Part shown: in pieces, positions 20,251 through 31,796 of the stretch
Layout of the letters: each line of letters opens with the position of its first letter
Position numbering within the stretch: position 1 is the first letter of the stretch
Source: Lantana camara
Taxonomy: Eukaryota > Streptophyta > Magnoliopsida > Lamiales > Verbenaceae
DNA length: 64,000 bases
Assembly: GCA_037501455.1 (NCBI GenBank)
Contig: CM074864.1
Coordinates: 37,288,001 to 37,352,000, forward strand
Direction: 5' to 3'
The notes under the pieces: generated by a model
Database searches by the model: none
Seen by the model: only the letters and a program-made list of their open reading frames with translations
Told to the model about the DNA's origin: nothing
Made by a program: the position numbers and the translations under genes

Positions 20251-22948
20251 ACTTTGAAAACATATGCAAAACATGTAACTGTCTTTGAACAAGAATGCAG
20301 AACTTTGGAAAACATGTGCTGTAGATCAAGGTATACTATTAAAGTATGAACGATCCTTTCAAGAGAATGTCCCGATAAAAGGGATACTTCAAAACAAGGT
20401 TTAGCTTTGAATTTCAAAACATATGATACGATAGTATAATCGTGGTTCCAGTTGGAAAACATTTATAACTTCACCTCACCTAACAGTAACAAAGGTAGGT
20501 AGACAGATTATGCGGTGCCCTGGGGATCCCAGTGCTCAACTTTAACTCCTGTAGGTGGTGTACTAGAGTGAGCTTAAGAACTAAGACCCACTACTAACCA
20601 AGATGCATATGAAATGCAAGAACAATGAACAAGGAACATGTAACACAAGAGAGTAATACCATTTAAGGTATTCAAGAAAAGTAACACACAAAGGAATACG
20701 TCAAAGTGAGTTACTCTTAACGTTAGACTATGATCTTACTATAACCGAGTAAGCTTTAGTCAAATTATGAATCCTATCGCAACCTTAAGTTAAGAAACAA
20801 GTCCACGAAAGAAAACACATTTTGAAAACACATTTTAGACCCTGGATATGGAAACCCTAGGTGCAAATGTCTATAGAGAAAGCACAAGTTTTAATTCATT
20901 TTTACTATTCAAAAGCACTATTCAAAAGTACTATTCCAGATTACTATTCACGATTACTATTCACAGGTTACTATTCACATGTCGGATCAAAGGGTCGGGT
21001 CAAACCCTTACTATACACACACCCACACACACACGGTACACATACACACCATGCACGAACACACACACCCCCTAATTAAATTATGATCTTGATTATAACC
21101 TATAGTTTCAAGTTCATGTTAATATAATCAAGTGTGATCTAGGTTAAAGGTATAACCTATAGTTAAGAGATCCAATTAAGGCATAAGATCAAGTTATGAA
21201 ACACTATTCTATCTTAGGTTATAACATGTGACACTATTAAAGTGTATAACATGATCAAGGCACTAATCCATTAATCCAAATCATAACATAAGCTCAATTC
21301 ATAATTCAAGAGTCATATAACAATGTGACAACATGTCACAACATATATCATATCATATCATAAACCTTTAGGCATGTAACATGTAACAATTTAATTCCAA
21401 TATCAACATGTAACAAGTTGTGACATAATAAATTGTAAAGCACTATTCCATTAGCTAACATGCATGAACATAATTTAAATTCCATAATCATGCATCAATG
21501 CTCATAATATAACAACCATATCACATGATCATAGCATATACTAGAGCAATTCATAACATATTCAAGCATATACTAAACAATTAAAACATATAAGCAACTA
21601 TCAAAACATATCATAAAAACTATATAATAAATGCATAAAATAAAATCCTATATGGCTTAGGGAAGACCCTAAGACCCAACCTAAACATAATATAAACATA
21701 CCATAACATAAAAACATAAACTAAACTAACATAACATAAAAATAAAACAACTAACCTAGCTAAGGGGAGGGGATGCCGACGGCAAGAGGGGAAAGGAGGG
21801 AGAGAGGAGTGCTTGTTAACACAAGACTTTGAGCAAGGATTCAAATGCCATGAGAGGGGTATATATAGGTGTTGGGAAGCCCCTCACCTTGCAATTAGAG
21901 AGGGCTTAAGGGTAGGAGAGCAAAACAAGAGTTCATCCACTTGTATCTTCTAGAAGCTTTAGGGATGTTGAAGCTAAAAATGGGCTGCTGGGGGTATTTC
22001 TGTAATTTCATCCCCCATAGCTCGAGGATAAGTGGCTGGAAGTTTAACCATTCCGACGGCAAGAAAATTAGCTTCGAAACGCATATTCATTCGTCGAAAT
22101 CGGATTTACCGTTTGAAAGATACATTAGTTTTAATGAATAAAAGTTTTGAGCTCGAAACTCGACATGAGTGAAAAACGACTTTCTAAAATGATTTTCAAG
22201 TCCGGATTGCTTCCAAAATTCAAGAAATAAATCGAGAAGCGTTTTGAGTCCAAAATCGACTATAAAACGTTTTACCGTTAAAAAGTTGAAAACGTAGGAT
22301 GAATAGTGAATCCTCACGTACGAACGTACGCTTCAAATTTTCAAGCTAGGACTTGAATCAAGAGTTGTAAAACATCTCAAAAATCTTGAAATAGCTCAAG
22401 TAGTGCAAATCCGAAGAGAAAACATTTTCCGAATGAAAACCGTTCGTAAAAGAAATAGTAAACTAGGGTTTTCAAAAACGTTTTCAATAAAACAAAGTTC
22501 CGGAATGGATTTCCAAGCCAACAATGATTTCAAAAGACTCATCTCGATTCAAGGATCGATTCGACTGTAACTTGGGTAGAAAAAGGTGTCAGAATCAAAA
22601 GATCATTTTCTGATGAATAGTAACTTTGGTCGGTAAGTTCCAAAAATACCCTTATGGCTCAAGAAAGACTTTCTGAGTTCGGGAAACCAGTTCAAACGAT
22701 TGGGAAACATGTGTGATGAACCTCTAGGGTTCGAGTAGCAATATGAACAAGGTAGGCTCGGGTTATGAATAGTAAACTGTATCAAAGGTCAAGAATTCCC
22801 CCTTAAAGCATGTCAGATCATATACGAGCACAAAGTTCATGTAAAAATGCAATGCATGATGATTCAAAAAGTTGGATCACGGTCTATAAACGCTTTACCA
22901 CTGCCTTAACTTACTGTTTTCATCCAGGCCCTGTTTTGGGCTGTTACA

Positions 22949-24015
22949 ATCTTAAACCTGCAGATGAAATTTGGGGTCATTATCTCATTGGTTGCTTCAC
23001 TGGACGTTTCCCTGGCATGCAAAAAATTGAGGAGTTCGTGAATTCTCTGGATGTATGGGCTAAGATTATCCCTAACTTCAGGGAATGGATTATTTTTAAA
23101 TTCAATAATGAAGCTGATTATGACAAAACTTTATAGGGTGCGCCTTACTCGTTTGGCAATGTCTCCTTAATCCTAAAAAAGGCAGATAAAAATTTTTCTT
23201 TTGATAAAAACGAGTTCTTGAAGAAGCCGGTTTGGATCAAAGTTGAACAAATTCCTCCATCCTTGTGGCTTGAAAAGGGACTGAGTATGATTGCTTCGTC
23301 TCTTGGGAATCTAATTTGCACTGATGAAGTAACGGACAAGGGTGAAAGATATAGCTTCACACGTTTTCTTGTTAAAGTTGATGCTAAAGAAAGTCCTCTA
23401 CATTTCGTGAACTGCTACCTACCTTGTGGGAAGAACCTGAAATTACCAGTAACTTATGAATCTTTTCCAAGCTACTGCTGCTTCTGTGAGAAACATGGCC
23501 ATAACGCATGGCAGTGTTTTACGGATGGAGATGGAAATCTTTTGCCTCTAATGGTTCACCGTGTCCCGCAGAAATTTGCTATTCCGCCTAGGAGAAACCC
23601 ACCAGCGCCTAGCACTGACGTACCGCCAGCGCCTAGAACTGATGGGCGACAAGTGCCGCAAGTGCCTAGAACAGGCGCTGCTCATGTCCCGCATGTGCCT
23701 AGAACAGGCGTTCAATGCCCACCAAATGTCGTGAACTAGGGTAAATTTGGCTGTCCAAATTCAGCCGTTGGAAACACAATTAAGCCTCTCAATACTCATG
23801 TTTAGTATGATGAAGGTGGTGAAATCATCAGAAAAGTAAGCAAGTCTGTAAACTCCCATATATTTTATGAAGAGGAAACCTTGATTTCGGATGATGAGGA
23901 GAATCTGCTCTTGGAACCTCAATGCAAGGAGGCTTGGACAATTGTTGATAAACGCAAGAACAAGAAATCCAATCAGAGCGGCGGAGGCACCGGTACCTCC
24001 TCTGTTGCCCCATGA
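22949..24015 (+). pseudogene. ORF1: LINE ORF1, DUF4283 and zinc-knuckle part
   Basis: Continuation of ORF1 after the LTR. It shows the DUF4283 pattern of plant L1 ORF1 (GHYLIGCFTGRFPG, REWIIFKFNNEADYDKTL, KKPVWIKVEQIPPSLW), then a CCHC-type knuckle (CCFCEKHGHNAWQC, about 23480-23520), a Pro/Ala/Arg-rich repeat stretch (23590-23720) and a basic C-terminus. Stops at 23134 and 23737 and one near 23804 break it. The protein would bind LINE RNA and assist target-primed reverse transcription. Its TGA at 24013 overlaps the ORF2 ATG in the word ATGA. Confidence 0.88.
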
Positions 24016-24209
24016 ATCTCTTCATTTGGAATGTAATGGGGCTGAACTGCAGCCAAAAACAACAAGCGGTGTCCAAGTTAATTCGTCAGAACAATTGTAA
24101 TGTAAGTTGTCTCCTTGAAACAAGAATGTCTCCTGAAACCTGCAATTTCTTTATGAGAAGTCACTTGCCTAATTGGGATTTCGTCCATAATTTCGATATT
24201 ATTGATAAC
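24012..24209 (+). pseudogene. ORF2: LINE ORF2, N-terminal endonuclease fragment
   Basis: Opens MNLFIWNVMGLNCSQKQ, the standard start of the plant L1 apurinic-type endonuclease, with the LLETR motif about 30 residues on (catalytic Glu). Only about 66 codons remain: at 24210 the Tekay chromovirus is inserted after TTGATAAC. The remaining endonuclease and the reverse transcriptase do not appear anywhere in the window. Confidence 0.9.
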
Positions 24210-26006
24210 TGTAGCACCCTAACCCCCAAGGCACTACATCCCCCGCACTATAGCCCGATCCACATACGAAATGGATAATCCGTACATAAACCGAAACTAT
24301 AGCGAACGGGTGACAATCAAGAAATAACGAGCTAGGTGGGATAACTCCCCAACACAATCAAAACCAAGACATGGAAATCAAAAGCGGAAGCATTAAGATC
24401 AATACATATAGGTACCATATTTACCTCAAAAGCATATTTAGTAATAGGTACCAACATTTATCAATACATTATCATCTCCTATATAACATTCGTGAATAAT
24501 TACTTAAAAGCTACTAACATGAAGTTCCAAAAGAACAATACGTGGAAATGAATGCTAGACTCGGCTGAAAAGATAAGACACTACTCGAACTCCCGCCTAG
24601 CATGACCACGACCACGACTAAAAGTACCTGAAAAGTGAAGTATCTGTCTACCGAAGACTGATTGAGGGGTATAGATATATATAACACACATGACATGCAA
24701 GTCATAGCCTCGGGTGAAGATTTGGAAATGAAATAAATATAAGTTTCAAGAGTAGGCTATTCTTTGCCCGAGATTACAACTGTCAAGCTTAACATGTTAA
24801 CTTAACAATTTCATGAAATACGTGACCCGTCGAGTGAGGGCAATTCTCCAACCTTTACACCAAATGTGAACAATACGTGCTTGCTTGAATGATTAATATG
24901 TGATCATGCAATTCAATTAGTGCTCAATTAGTAATACAATTCATGAGTGAAAACATGCAATAACCCGAGGACAATCCATGATGTCGGATCCGTCCCCAGT
25001 CTCCTTCTTCCTCCGGGTGATAGTGGGTTTGCAAGGCCCAACTATCCATGATATGGTGTACGTCGGGAACATGACTCCCACGCACGGAACTCCTTCCACC
25101 ACCAACCTCCTGGTGGCTTCGGGGGTGATCCCAATGAGGTGAGGATAACACAAGAGTTACCCGTCAGCCCTTGCTTTCCCGGTTGGCTCAAGCTACTACC
25201 CTCGGGCCCAAGTGCAATCATGGTACTCACCAAAACATACTTGAATCATGAATAATCATGGCTTTCTTTCTTGAAAGTGTTTATAATTTGGAAAGCATTT
25301 ATAGATATAATAGGTTTTGGCCGAAGACATCACATAAGGGTTATAAAGGTTCTATATACCAAGAACAAAACCTCACCTGTGTGACAAAATATAACGAGGA
25401 TATGCTCTATGGTGCTTGCTCCTCGTCCGCGGGCTCGTGATCTGTGCAATTAAGACGTGTATACGTGAGACATGACTCAAAATGGACCAACTATGACGAA
25501 CGGCGAACATGTGATGAAATGACGTGTCATGATTAATGTAGCATGCAATTATCATGTTTTGGCATGAAATGTATCATATATTAACAATTTGAGATCAATT
25601 AAACCATTGGATTGAAAAGTGAAAATTTTGAAATCTTAACAGTCTGTGAGAGGGTCGCGCCCGCGACCCACTCACATTTCGGGTATAGCTTGATAAATGG
25701 TCAATTAAATCCATGAAAAAGCTATGCAATTTGGTCCCTAAATTTAAAGAAATGAACGTGTAGGGACAAGTTCGTAATTAAATCACTCCCGGTAAATATT
25801 TCACGTAACAATTATTTTTCCATGACATGAAATAATTTTTCAATGATATGAATTCATATATTTCACATAATTAATATGTCATGAATTTTATAAAATATAT
25901 GATGCCATGTAGGAAAAATAATAATTAAAAGAATTAAAATAAATTCCTGCGCTCATAAACTCACACGTGGCGTGCTTACCTGTTCATCCAAAACCGGGGT
26001 GTTACA
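24210..26006 (-). repeat. Chromovirus 3' LTR
   Basis: 1.8 kb with ends TGTAGCACCC (24210) and GGGGTGTTACA (26006); read on minus it starts TGTAACACCCCGG right after the polypurine tract. Its terminal block (CTACATCCCCCGCAC at about 24235) is shared with the LTRs at 43191, 49627 and 62065. It includes a long-armed palindrome at 25647-25676. Confidence 0.88.
25647..25676. repeat. Long-armed palindrome GTGAGAGGGTCGCG..CGCGACCCACTCAC
   Basis: Arms of 14 bases with one mismatch separated by CC, in an AT-rich LTR. The core GGGTCGCG/CGCGACCC recalls the cluster at 2629-2678. Confidence 0.85.
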
Positions 26007-26021
26007 ACTCTCCCCCCCTTA
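26007..26021 (-). other. Chromovirus polypurine tract
   Basis: On the minus strand AAGGGGGGGGAGAGT lies directly before the LTR start TGTAACACC. Confidence 0.88.
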
Positions 26022-27257
26022 AAAGAATCTGGTCCCCAGATTCTCTATTCCTGAGAAAATAACTCCCGGGTGGAACCGCTTCATTTTATCTTCAGTTTCC
26101 CATGTAGCTTCTTCCGTTTTGTCGCTTCTCCACAACACTTTAACCATGGGAATGCTTCGGTTTCTCAATACCTGAAACTTCCTGTCCAAGATCTTAACCG
26201 GCATTTGAACAAATGTCAAGTTTGGTTCCAACTCAACTTCTTCAACGGGAAGAATTTTGGTCTCGTCGGGGTAATATTTCTTTAGTTACGAGATATGAAA
26301 TACGTTGTGAATCCCCGTAAGACTTGGTGGTAGGTCCAGTCGATAAGCTACTTCACCAATTCTCTCAAGAACTTCGAAAGGACATAAGTATCGATGATTA
26401 AGTTTTCCTCCTCTCCCGATCCGACTGAAACCTTTCCTTGGTGACACCTTCAAAAATACCCGGTCACACACTTCAAATTCAAGATCCCTTCGGCGAGTAT
26501 CGACATAACTGTTCTGTCTGTCTTGGGCGGCTTTCATTCGTTGTTGTATCATTTGAACTTTCTCAATCATAGCCTGAACGACCATGAAAGGTTTCTCAAA
26601 TCTTTCACCTTTCTTCACACCTTCTTGTTTCGACCATTTCCATTCTTCCAAGTCGAAAAACAACGGAGATCGGCACTTTCTTCCATAAAGAAGTTCACAC
26701 GGAGCCATTCCGATCGAAGCCTGAAAGCTTTTGTTATAGGCAAATTCAATCAGAGGAAGCTGTTCTTGCCACGAGTTCTGAAAATCCATCGCGCAGACCC
26801 GAAGTAGATCTTCCAAATATCTTATTAGTCTTTCCGACTGGCCGTCTGTTTACTGGTGGAATGTTGTACTGAACTTGAGCCTCGTTCCCAACATCGCTTG
26901 TAACTCTTGCCACAACTTAGACGTGAATCTCGGGTCTCGATCTGAAACTATACTCACCAGAATCCCATGAAGTCGGATAATTTCTCTGTTGTAGATCTCG
27001 GCTAACTTTGGAATCTTATAAGACATCCGAACCGGTAGAAAGTGAGCCGACTTCGTGAATCGGTCTACAATTACCCAAATACCATCAAACCCGCCTTTTA
27101 CCTTCGGTAACCCGGACAGAAAATCCATCGTTACTTGTTCACACTTCCATTCGGGAATAGGTAACGGTTGTAGAAGTCCCGCAGGTTTTTGATGCTCAAC
27201 TTTCACTCTCTGATAAGTCAAGCAGTGTTTCACATACTTAGCGACGTTTCTTTTCAA
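26019..27257 (-). pseudogene. pol: Chromovirus integrase and chromodomain
   Basis: Minus-strand frame with the second half of the HHCC region (VKHCLTYQRVKVEHQKP, one Cys replaced by Tyr), the integrase core (VTMDFLSGLPKVKGGFDGI, VDRFTKSAHFLPV, IVSDRDPRFTSKLW), a TAA just before TDGQSERLI at about 26850, the GPY-like C-terminal region (GKLNHRYLCPFEVLERIGEV) and, after another stop at about 26286, a chromodomain at about 26200-26060 (PVKILDRKFQVLRNRSIPMV, KVLWRSDKTEEATWE). Chromodomains of this group steer insertion toward heterochromatin by binding methylated histone H3 (family knowledge). The catalytic residues look preserved, but the stops prevent full translation. Confidence 0.92.
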
Positions 27258-28845
27258 TCCGTTTCACCAATAAATATTGTTTCAAGTCCTTATACATTTT
27301 ATTTCCTCTCGTGTGGATTGAATATGCCGACTTGTGAACTTCTTCAAGTAGAACCCGTTTCAATTCTTCAAGCACGACCACTCTGCTCTTAAATCGAAGC
27401 AAACCGGTCTCATCAAACTCAAAGGAACTCTCCGGATCAGCTCTTGCCTTACTTACCAATTTCTGTACCTCCGGATCATTATTCGGAGCTTCAAATAATC
27501 GATACTTCAATTCCGGTTGAATTGTAATATTAGAAACCCGAGTCTTTAACACGATCGGGGCAACTTCATCATCTTCCTTTATTTCCAAATTTGACACACT
27601 CGCTTTTCTGCTAAGTGCATCGGCGACCACGTTGGCTTTTCCCGGATGGTACTTGATCGTGCAATCATAATCTTCTAACTTTTCCATCCAACGCCATTGC
27701 CTCATATTCAAGTCCTTCTGAGTGAATAAGTACTGGAGGCTTTTGTGTTCGGTCAAAATCTCGAAAGATGTCCCGTAGAGATAATGTCTACATTTCCCGA
27801 GAGCAAAGATCATGGCTGCAAGCTCCAGGTCATGTGTAGGATAATTCTTCTCATAGTCTTTCAACTTTCGGGAAGCATAAGCGATCACTTTTCCTTTCTG
27901 AGTCAATACACAACCTAGACCTTCCTTAGAAGCATCGGTGTATATTGCATACTCCTCTGAACCTTCTGGAAGTGCTAACACCGGAGCTGAGACCAACTTT
28001 TCTTTCAAGAAATTAAAGCTTTGGTCACACTTTTCATCCCAAACAAACTTAACATCTTTCTTGGTCAATCGGGTTAACGGAGTCGCAATCTTAGAAAAAT
28101 CCTGTACAAACCTTCTATAATATCCGACCAATCCCAAGAAGCTTCGAACTTCCGAGGCATTCTTTGGTTTTTCCCATTTAAGCACGGCCTCGATCAATGA
28201 AGGATCAACTTCCAAACCTTTTCCCGAAATCACGTGACCCAAGAAAGACCCTCGATCAATCTAAAACTCACATTTACTGAACTTTACAAACAACTGATGT
28301 TCCTTAAGAGTTTATAAAACAAGCCTGAGGTGTCTTGTATGTTCCTCGGCAGATTTTGAAAATACCAAAATATCATCAATAAAGATTACCACAAATTTGT
28401 CGAGGAAAGGCCTGAAAATCCGATGCATCATGTCCATGAAAGCTGCAGGGGCATTCGTTAATCCAAATGGCATGACCACGAACTCGTAATGCCCGTACCG
28501 AGTATTGAATCCCGTCTTTGGAATATCCTCTGCTCGGATTCGCAGCTGGTAGTACCCCTGTCTTAAGTCCAATTTCGAGTAAACCTTGGAACCCTGAAGT
28601 ATATCAAATAATTCCTCGATGTGTGGAAGGGGATACTTGTTCTTGATAGTCATCCGGTTCAGCTCCCGATAATCGATACACATTCTCAAAGTCCCGTCCT
28701 TTTTCTTTACAAATAAAATTGGTGCACCCCAGGGTGAAGAACTCGGTCTGATATACCCAATTTCTAATAATGCCTCAAGCTGAACCTTTAACTCTTTCAA
28801 TTCGGCTGGAGCCATCCGGTATGGAGTCTTTGAATACGGCTCTGC
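27238..28845 (-). pseudogene. pol: Chromovirus reverse transcriptase and RNase H
   Basis: Reverse transcriptase begins near [16 protein letters not shown] and shows [44 protein letters not shown] and the active site [11 protein letters not shown] (usual YLDD). Two stops at about 28310 and 28265 lie after LRLVL. RNase H follows ([45 protein letters not shown] with the usual Asp of TDHKSL as Glu, [11 protein letters not shown]). The frame then enters the integrase N-terminal region ([20 protein letters not shown]) and is lost near 27260 by an indel. The product would copy the element RNA into DNA. Confidence 0.93.
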
Positions 28846-29545
28846 ATTGGATATAGATCAATCACGAACTCTATCTCTCGCTCAGGAGGCAAGGAATCCA
28901 ATTTCTCTGGGAAGACTTCGGGAAATTCCTTCACCACTTCCGTATCTTCCAACTTAACCTGATCGTTGGGCTTATTCAGAATGTAGGTAATGAATCCCGT
29001 AGCCCCGTCCTTAACCAACTTTCGGGCCTTAGAAAAGGAAAGTAGAGGTACAGACTTCGAACTCCAACCCGTAGTAACCTCTGAACCCAACTGCACTTTC
29101 TTTGCCCGACAATCTATTGTAGCACAATGCCTATACAACCAATCCATCCCCAGAATAGATCCGTATCTCTCCATCGGCATTACAATAAAATCCGTTAAGA
29201 ACTCTCGACCCTCATTCTTCACTGGAACATCCCTGTATACCTGATCCGTCTCTCGCCTACTACCAAAAGGAGAACTAATTACATAGCGCACAGAAGAGCA
29301 TAAAGCAGACAAAGACAAGGCAATAGCAATAGAATGAGCAAGAAAGGGGTGTGTAGCTCCTGGATCAAATAATGTATGGATGTTCGTGTCATGGATGCAT
29401 ATAGTACCTTCAACAACTGCAGCAGGGTCGATCTCAGTATCCTGCTCCTCTCCAGCTAACGCGTAAGCCCGAGCTCTCACAAGTGGCCTCTGGCCCCCAG
29501 GTGGCGGATCCTAACGATCCGGATAACCGTCTACCCGGTGCTCGT
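28797..29545 (-). pseudogene. pol: Chromovirus protease region
   Basis: Contains the aspartic protease active site as FDPGATHPFLAHS (usual FDSGATHSF, so the Ser after the catalytic Asp is Pro), ILGMDWLYRHCATIDC and the linker EFPEVFPEKLDSLPPERE. A one-base loss near 28848 shifts out of frame just before the reverse transcriptase. The upstream 65 bases would be the end of gag. The start at 29480 is only the first open codon of the fragment, not a true start. Confidence 0.9.
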
Positions 29546-30703
29546 TGTTAGGAATAGTGCCCTAGAAAGCCGATTAGTCATAATCCATTTTGGGACTTTC
29601 CTAGTATCACAGACAATCTTTGAATGATATACGATTGATTAATATCATAGGCAAACACTTCTTTATATGCTCTTGTTTGGTATGCGTTTACTTTAGCTGT
29701 GCATGTATGAGAACTCCCCTAATCCTGATGACTTTAGGACTCTACCATTTAGGTGAAATGGTTCATGAAACGAGCCCTATATCACATAAGTCATGATTAG
29801 TAAAATACTCCAAGCCGATGAGTCCTACAGACAGTGGGAGTGTCAACCTGACTCCTCTAAGGCTTGCTTGTGGGATCACGCCCTTAAGAAGGACCACCTT
29901 GTTTCATGGAGGTGCAAAGTGTATAGTTGATACGTGCGTGATACATGAGGGTGCTTACTTTAATAAGTAAGTTCACTGAGGTGCCCCATGTGAGAACATT
30001 CCTAAATGGGAAAGGAAGTTTCTATTTCAGGAAATGGAAACTTCTAGATTACGAAATATCTCACGAGTCATTGATGTGATTAATTGATCCTTAAGACTTG
30101 AGGTTCCTTGTCACTTTATGAGTTAACTCTGTAGTCTTAGGTATAAGCTTTAAAGGGTGTCGCCTTAGACAACTGATTCAAGGCTTATGCTGGGGCTGCA
30201 CAAGTGATTCATGAAAGTGAATGAGAATCAAGAAAGGACCTACACTTGCATTTGCAAGGTGATCTCTTATTGTGTAAGTCATTCATATGCCATGTGGAGT
30301 CCTTGGCCAAGGCAGTAGATCAAGACACCAAGAAAAGTGTTTCTTGGATTGAGATCAAATGGATATGAAATGCACTTAGCTTTAAGACCGGATTATTAGG
30401 GTTCTGATTATTCCCTTGCCCTAGATCTTGGTTGAGAGATAGTAAGTAGGAGGATTGTATCTCACATGAATCAATGACTTAAAGGTTCTGTCGAATCCGA
30501 ACATTCCAATTCAGCTAGGGGTTAAACACCTGTTGCTAGACTATGGTCGTTTAATCTGTGGACTGATTAATTAATTAGTGAATTAATTAATTAGGGTCAC
30601 TGCTAATTGAATTGAGAACCTAGAGGGTCACACACAACAACTTGGTTACATGAGTTGAGGCTTGAAAATGATTAAACGAGTTAATCGGGCCAAGAGGGTT
30701 CCA

Positions 30704-30771
30704 CACGTGTGAAATCACACGTGTGGCTCACGTGAGTGACACGTGTCACTGTGACACGTGTCACACACGTG
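30704..30771. promoter_or_regulatory. Six-copy G-box (CACGTG) cluster in copia B LTR
   Basis: CACGTG occurs at 30704, 30718, 30729, 30740, 30755 and 30766, most embedded in longer palindromes (CCACACGTGTG, TGACACGTGTCA). G-boxes bind bZIP and bHLH factors of light, abscisic-acid and stress responses. The cluster lies about 350-400 bases upstream of the TATA box. Five copies persist in the 3' LTR (38259-38312). Confidence 0.85.
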
Positions 30772-31114
30772 TGTGTATATATATTATATATATATATATA
30801 TTAAATAATTAATTAGTTAATTATTTAATAGACTTTGGTTTAATTTTGAATTAAAAAGAAAGTATAATTTTGGAGAAAATAATCTAGTTAATTAATTATG
30901 AATTAATTAATTAGATAAAAATAAGTTATTTATTTTATAATAAATAAAGTATAAAATTATCCAAAAATAGTTTGGATATTTTTAGCTCTCTTAAAAGTTG
31001 ACTAGAATTAGAATTCAAAGTCAAAGTTGGAAAATACTTGGTGATCAAGTAATAGGAGAGAGAGGAACCAAATCCTAGTCCAATAAGGATTAGTTTCGGC
31101 CGCCCCTCCCCTTT

Positions 31115-31126
31115 CCTATATATAGG
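31115..31126 (+). promoter_or_regulatory. TATA box of copia B 5' LTR
   Basis: CCTATATATAGG at the expected distance from the LTR end (about 390 bases). The counterpart in the 3' LTR is at about 38655-38664. Confidence 0.7.
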
Positions 31127-31512
31127 GGAGCTCATGCTCCCCTTTAGAGCTAATTGACAATTCTTGGTTCATGTGTTGAACACCTTCCTTTCTCCAAGAT
31201 TAAATTAAACCCTAGGTTAAGCCTAAACACTAACTAGAGAACTAGCATCCTTACTAGTTAGATTGTGATCAAGTTGGTGGACTTTCTCTAGAGACTTCAA
31301 GTTAGAAGTTTGAAGATTCGAGCTTTACCAAGGAGAGGGGATCAAGCCGCGTGAAGAGCGTTCTTGGGTGGCTTGAAACGCTTCAAGAAAGAATAAAAGA
31401 AAAGTAAGTTTTCTATCTTTACGAATTTGGTTACACGATTGCGAGTTCAAGGTCCTTTCGTTGGGAAAAAATTTTAAATTCTGCTGCTTTCTGATTCGTG
31501 TTTTCCAACAAG

Positions 31513-31528
31513 TGGTATCAGAGCTACC
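31513..31528 (+). other. Primer-binding site, initiator methionine tRNA
   Basis: TGGTATCAGAGCTACC two bases after the LTR end is complementary to the 3' end of plant initiator tRNA-Met, the common primer for copia minus-strand synthesis. Confidence 0.92.
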
Positions 31529-31796
31529 TCGTTAATCGTGTTTCTGATTCGTCTCAATTATACTGAATTTGGTAGAAATTCTTAGGCTTGATGCGATTGA
31601 GTATTTGTAATTGTTTTAGAAAGCCTGAATTACGAAACTGTATTTTTTTCTGAAAGTTTCTGAAAATTGGTTTTTGCAAAATTTAATTTTTGAAAACTAT
31701 TTTACATTTGAAACTGTATAAACTGTTTTTGGATTTCTTGGATTGGTTTTGCTTTTTGAACGAAAACACGAAACGAAAACCCGGATTACGACGAAC

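Larger units (their letters stand above)
18814..22948 (-). repeat. 4.1-kb LTR (probably solo) inserted in LINE ORF1
   Basis: Ends are TGTAACGCCCCC (18814) and GGGCTGTTACA (22948) and the flanks ATCTT (18809-18813 and 22949-22953) form a perfect 5-bp duplication. No primer site, polypurine tract or pol sequence lies inside, so I read it as one very long LTR left by LTR-LTR recombination. Orientation minus is chosen because a TATA box (CCTATATATACCC read on minus, about 21857-21870) is followed 100 bases on by AGGTTAG, as in related LTRs. It shares words with the Tekay-like LTRs (CGGGTAGCTAGCCCTA at 19879). It holds minisatellite-like tandem arrays. Confidence 0.8.
24210..29545 (-). mobile_element. 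Tekay-type chromovirus, minus strand, 5' end lost
   Basis: Read on the minus strand: protease, reverse transcriptase, RNase H, integrase, chromodomain, polypurine tract, 3' LTR. Gag and the 5' LTR should lie above 29545 but the sequence changes there into the LTR of copia B, and neither part occurs beyond that element. The left flank ATAAC (24205-24209) would be its duplication; the partner is lost. Several stops and two frameshifts mark it as dead. Confidence 0.92.
29546..31510 (+). repeat. Copia B 5' LTR
   Basis: 1965 bases starting TGTTAGGAATAG and ending TTTTCCAACA. It carries six G-box words (30704-30771), TA-rich sequence, a TATA box (CCTATATATAGG, 31115-31126) and directly behind it a short hairpin GGGAGCTCATGCTCCC (31127-31142). 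It matches the 3' LTR base for base over long stretches, with scattered substitutions and small gaps. Confidence 0.95.

Noticed and set aside
31513..31528. Possible tRNA gene fragment (TGGTATCAGAGC)
   Set aside because: Only the tRNA-complementary primer site next to an LTR; no cloverleaf around it. The same holds for 49601-49618.
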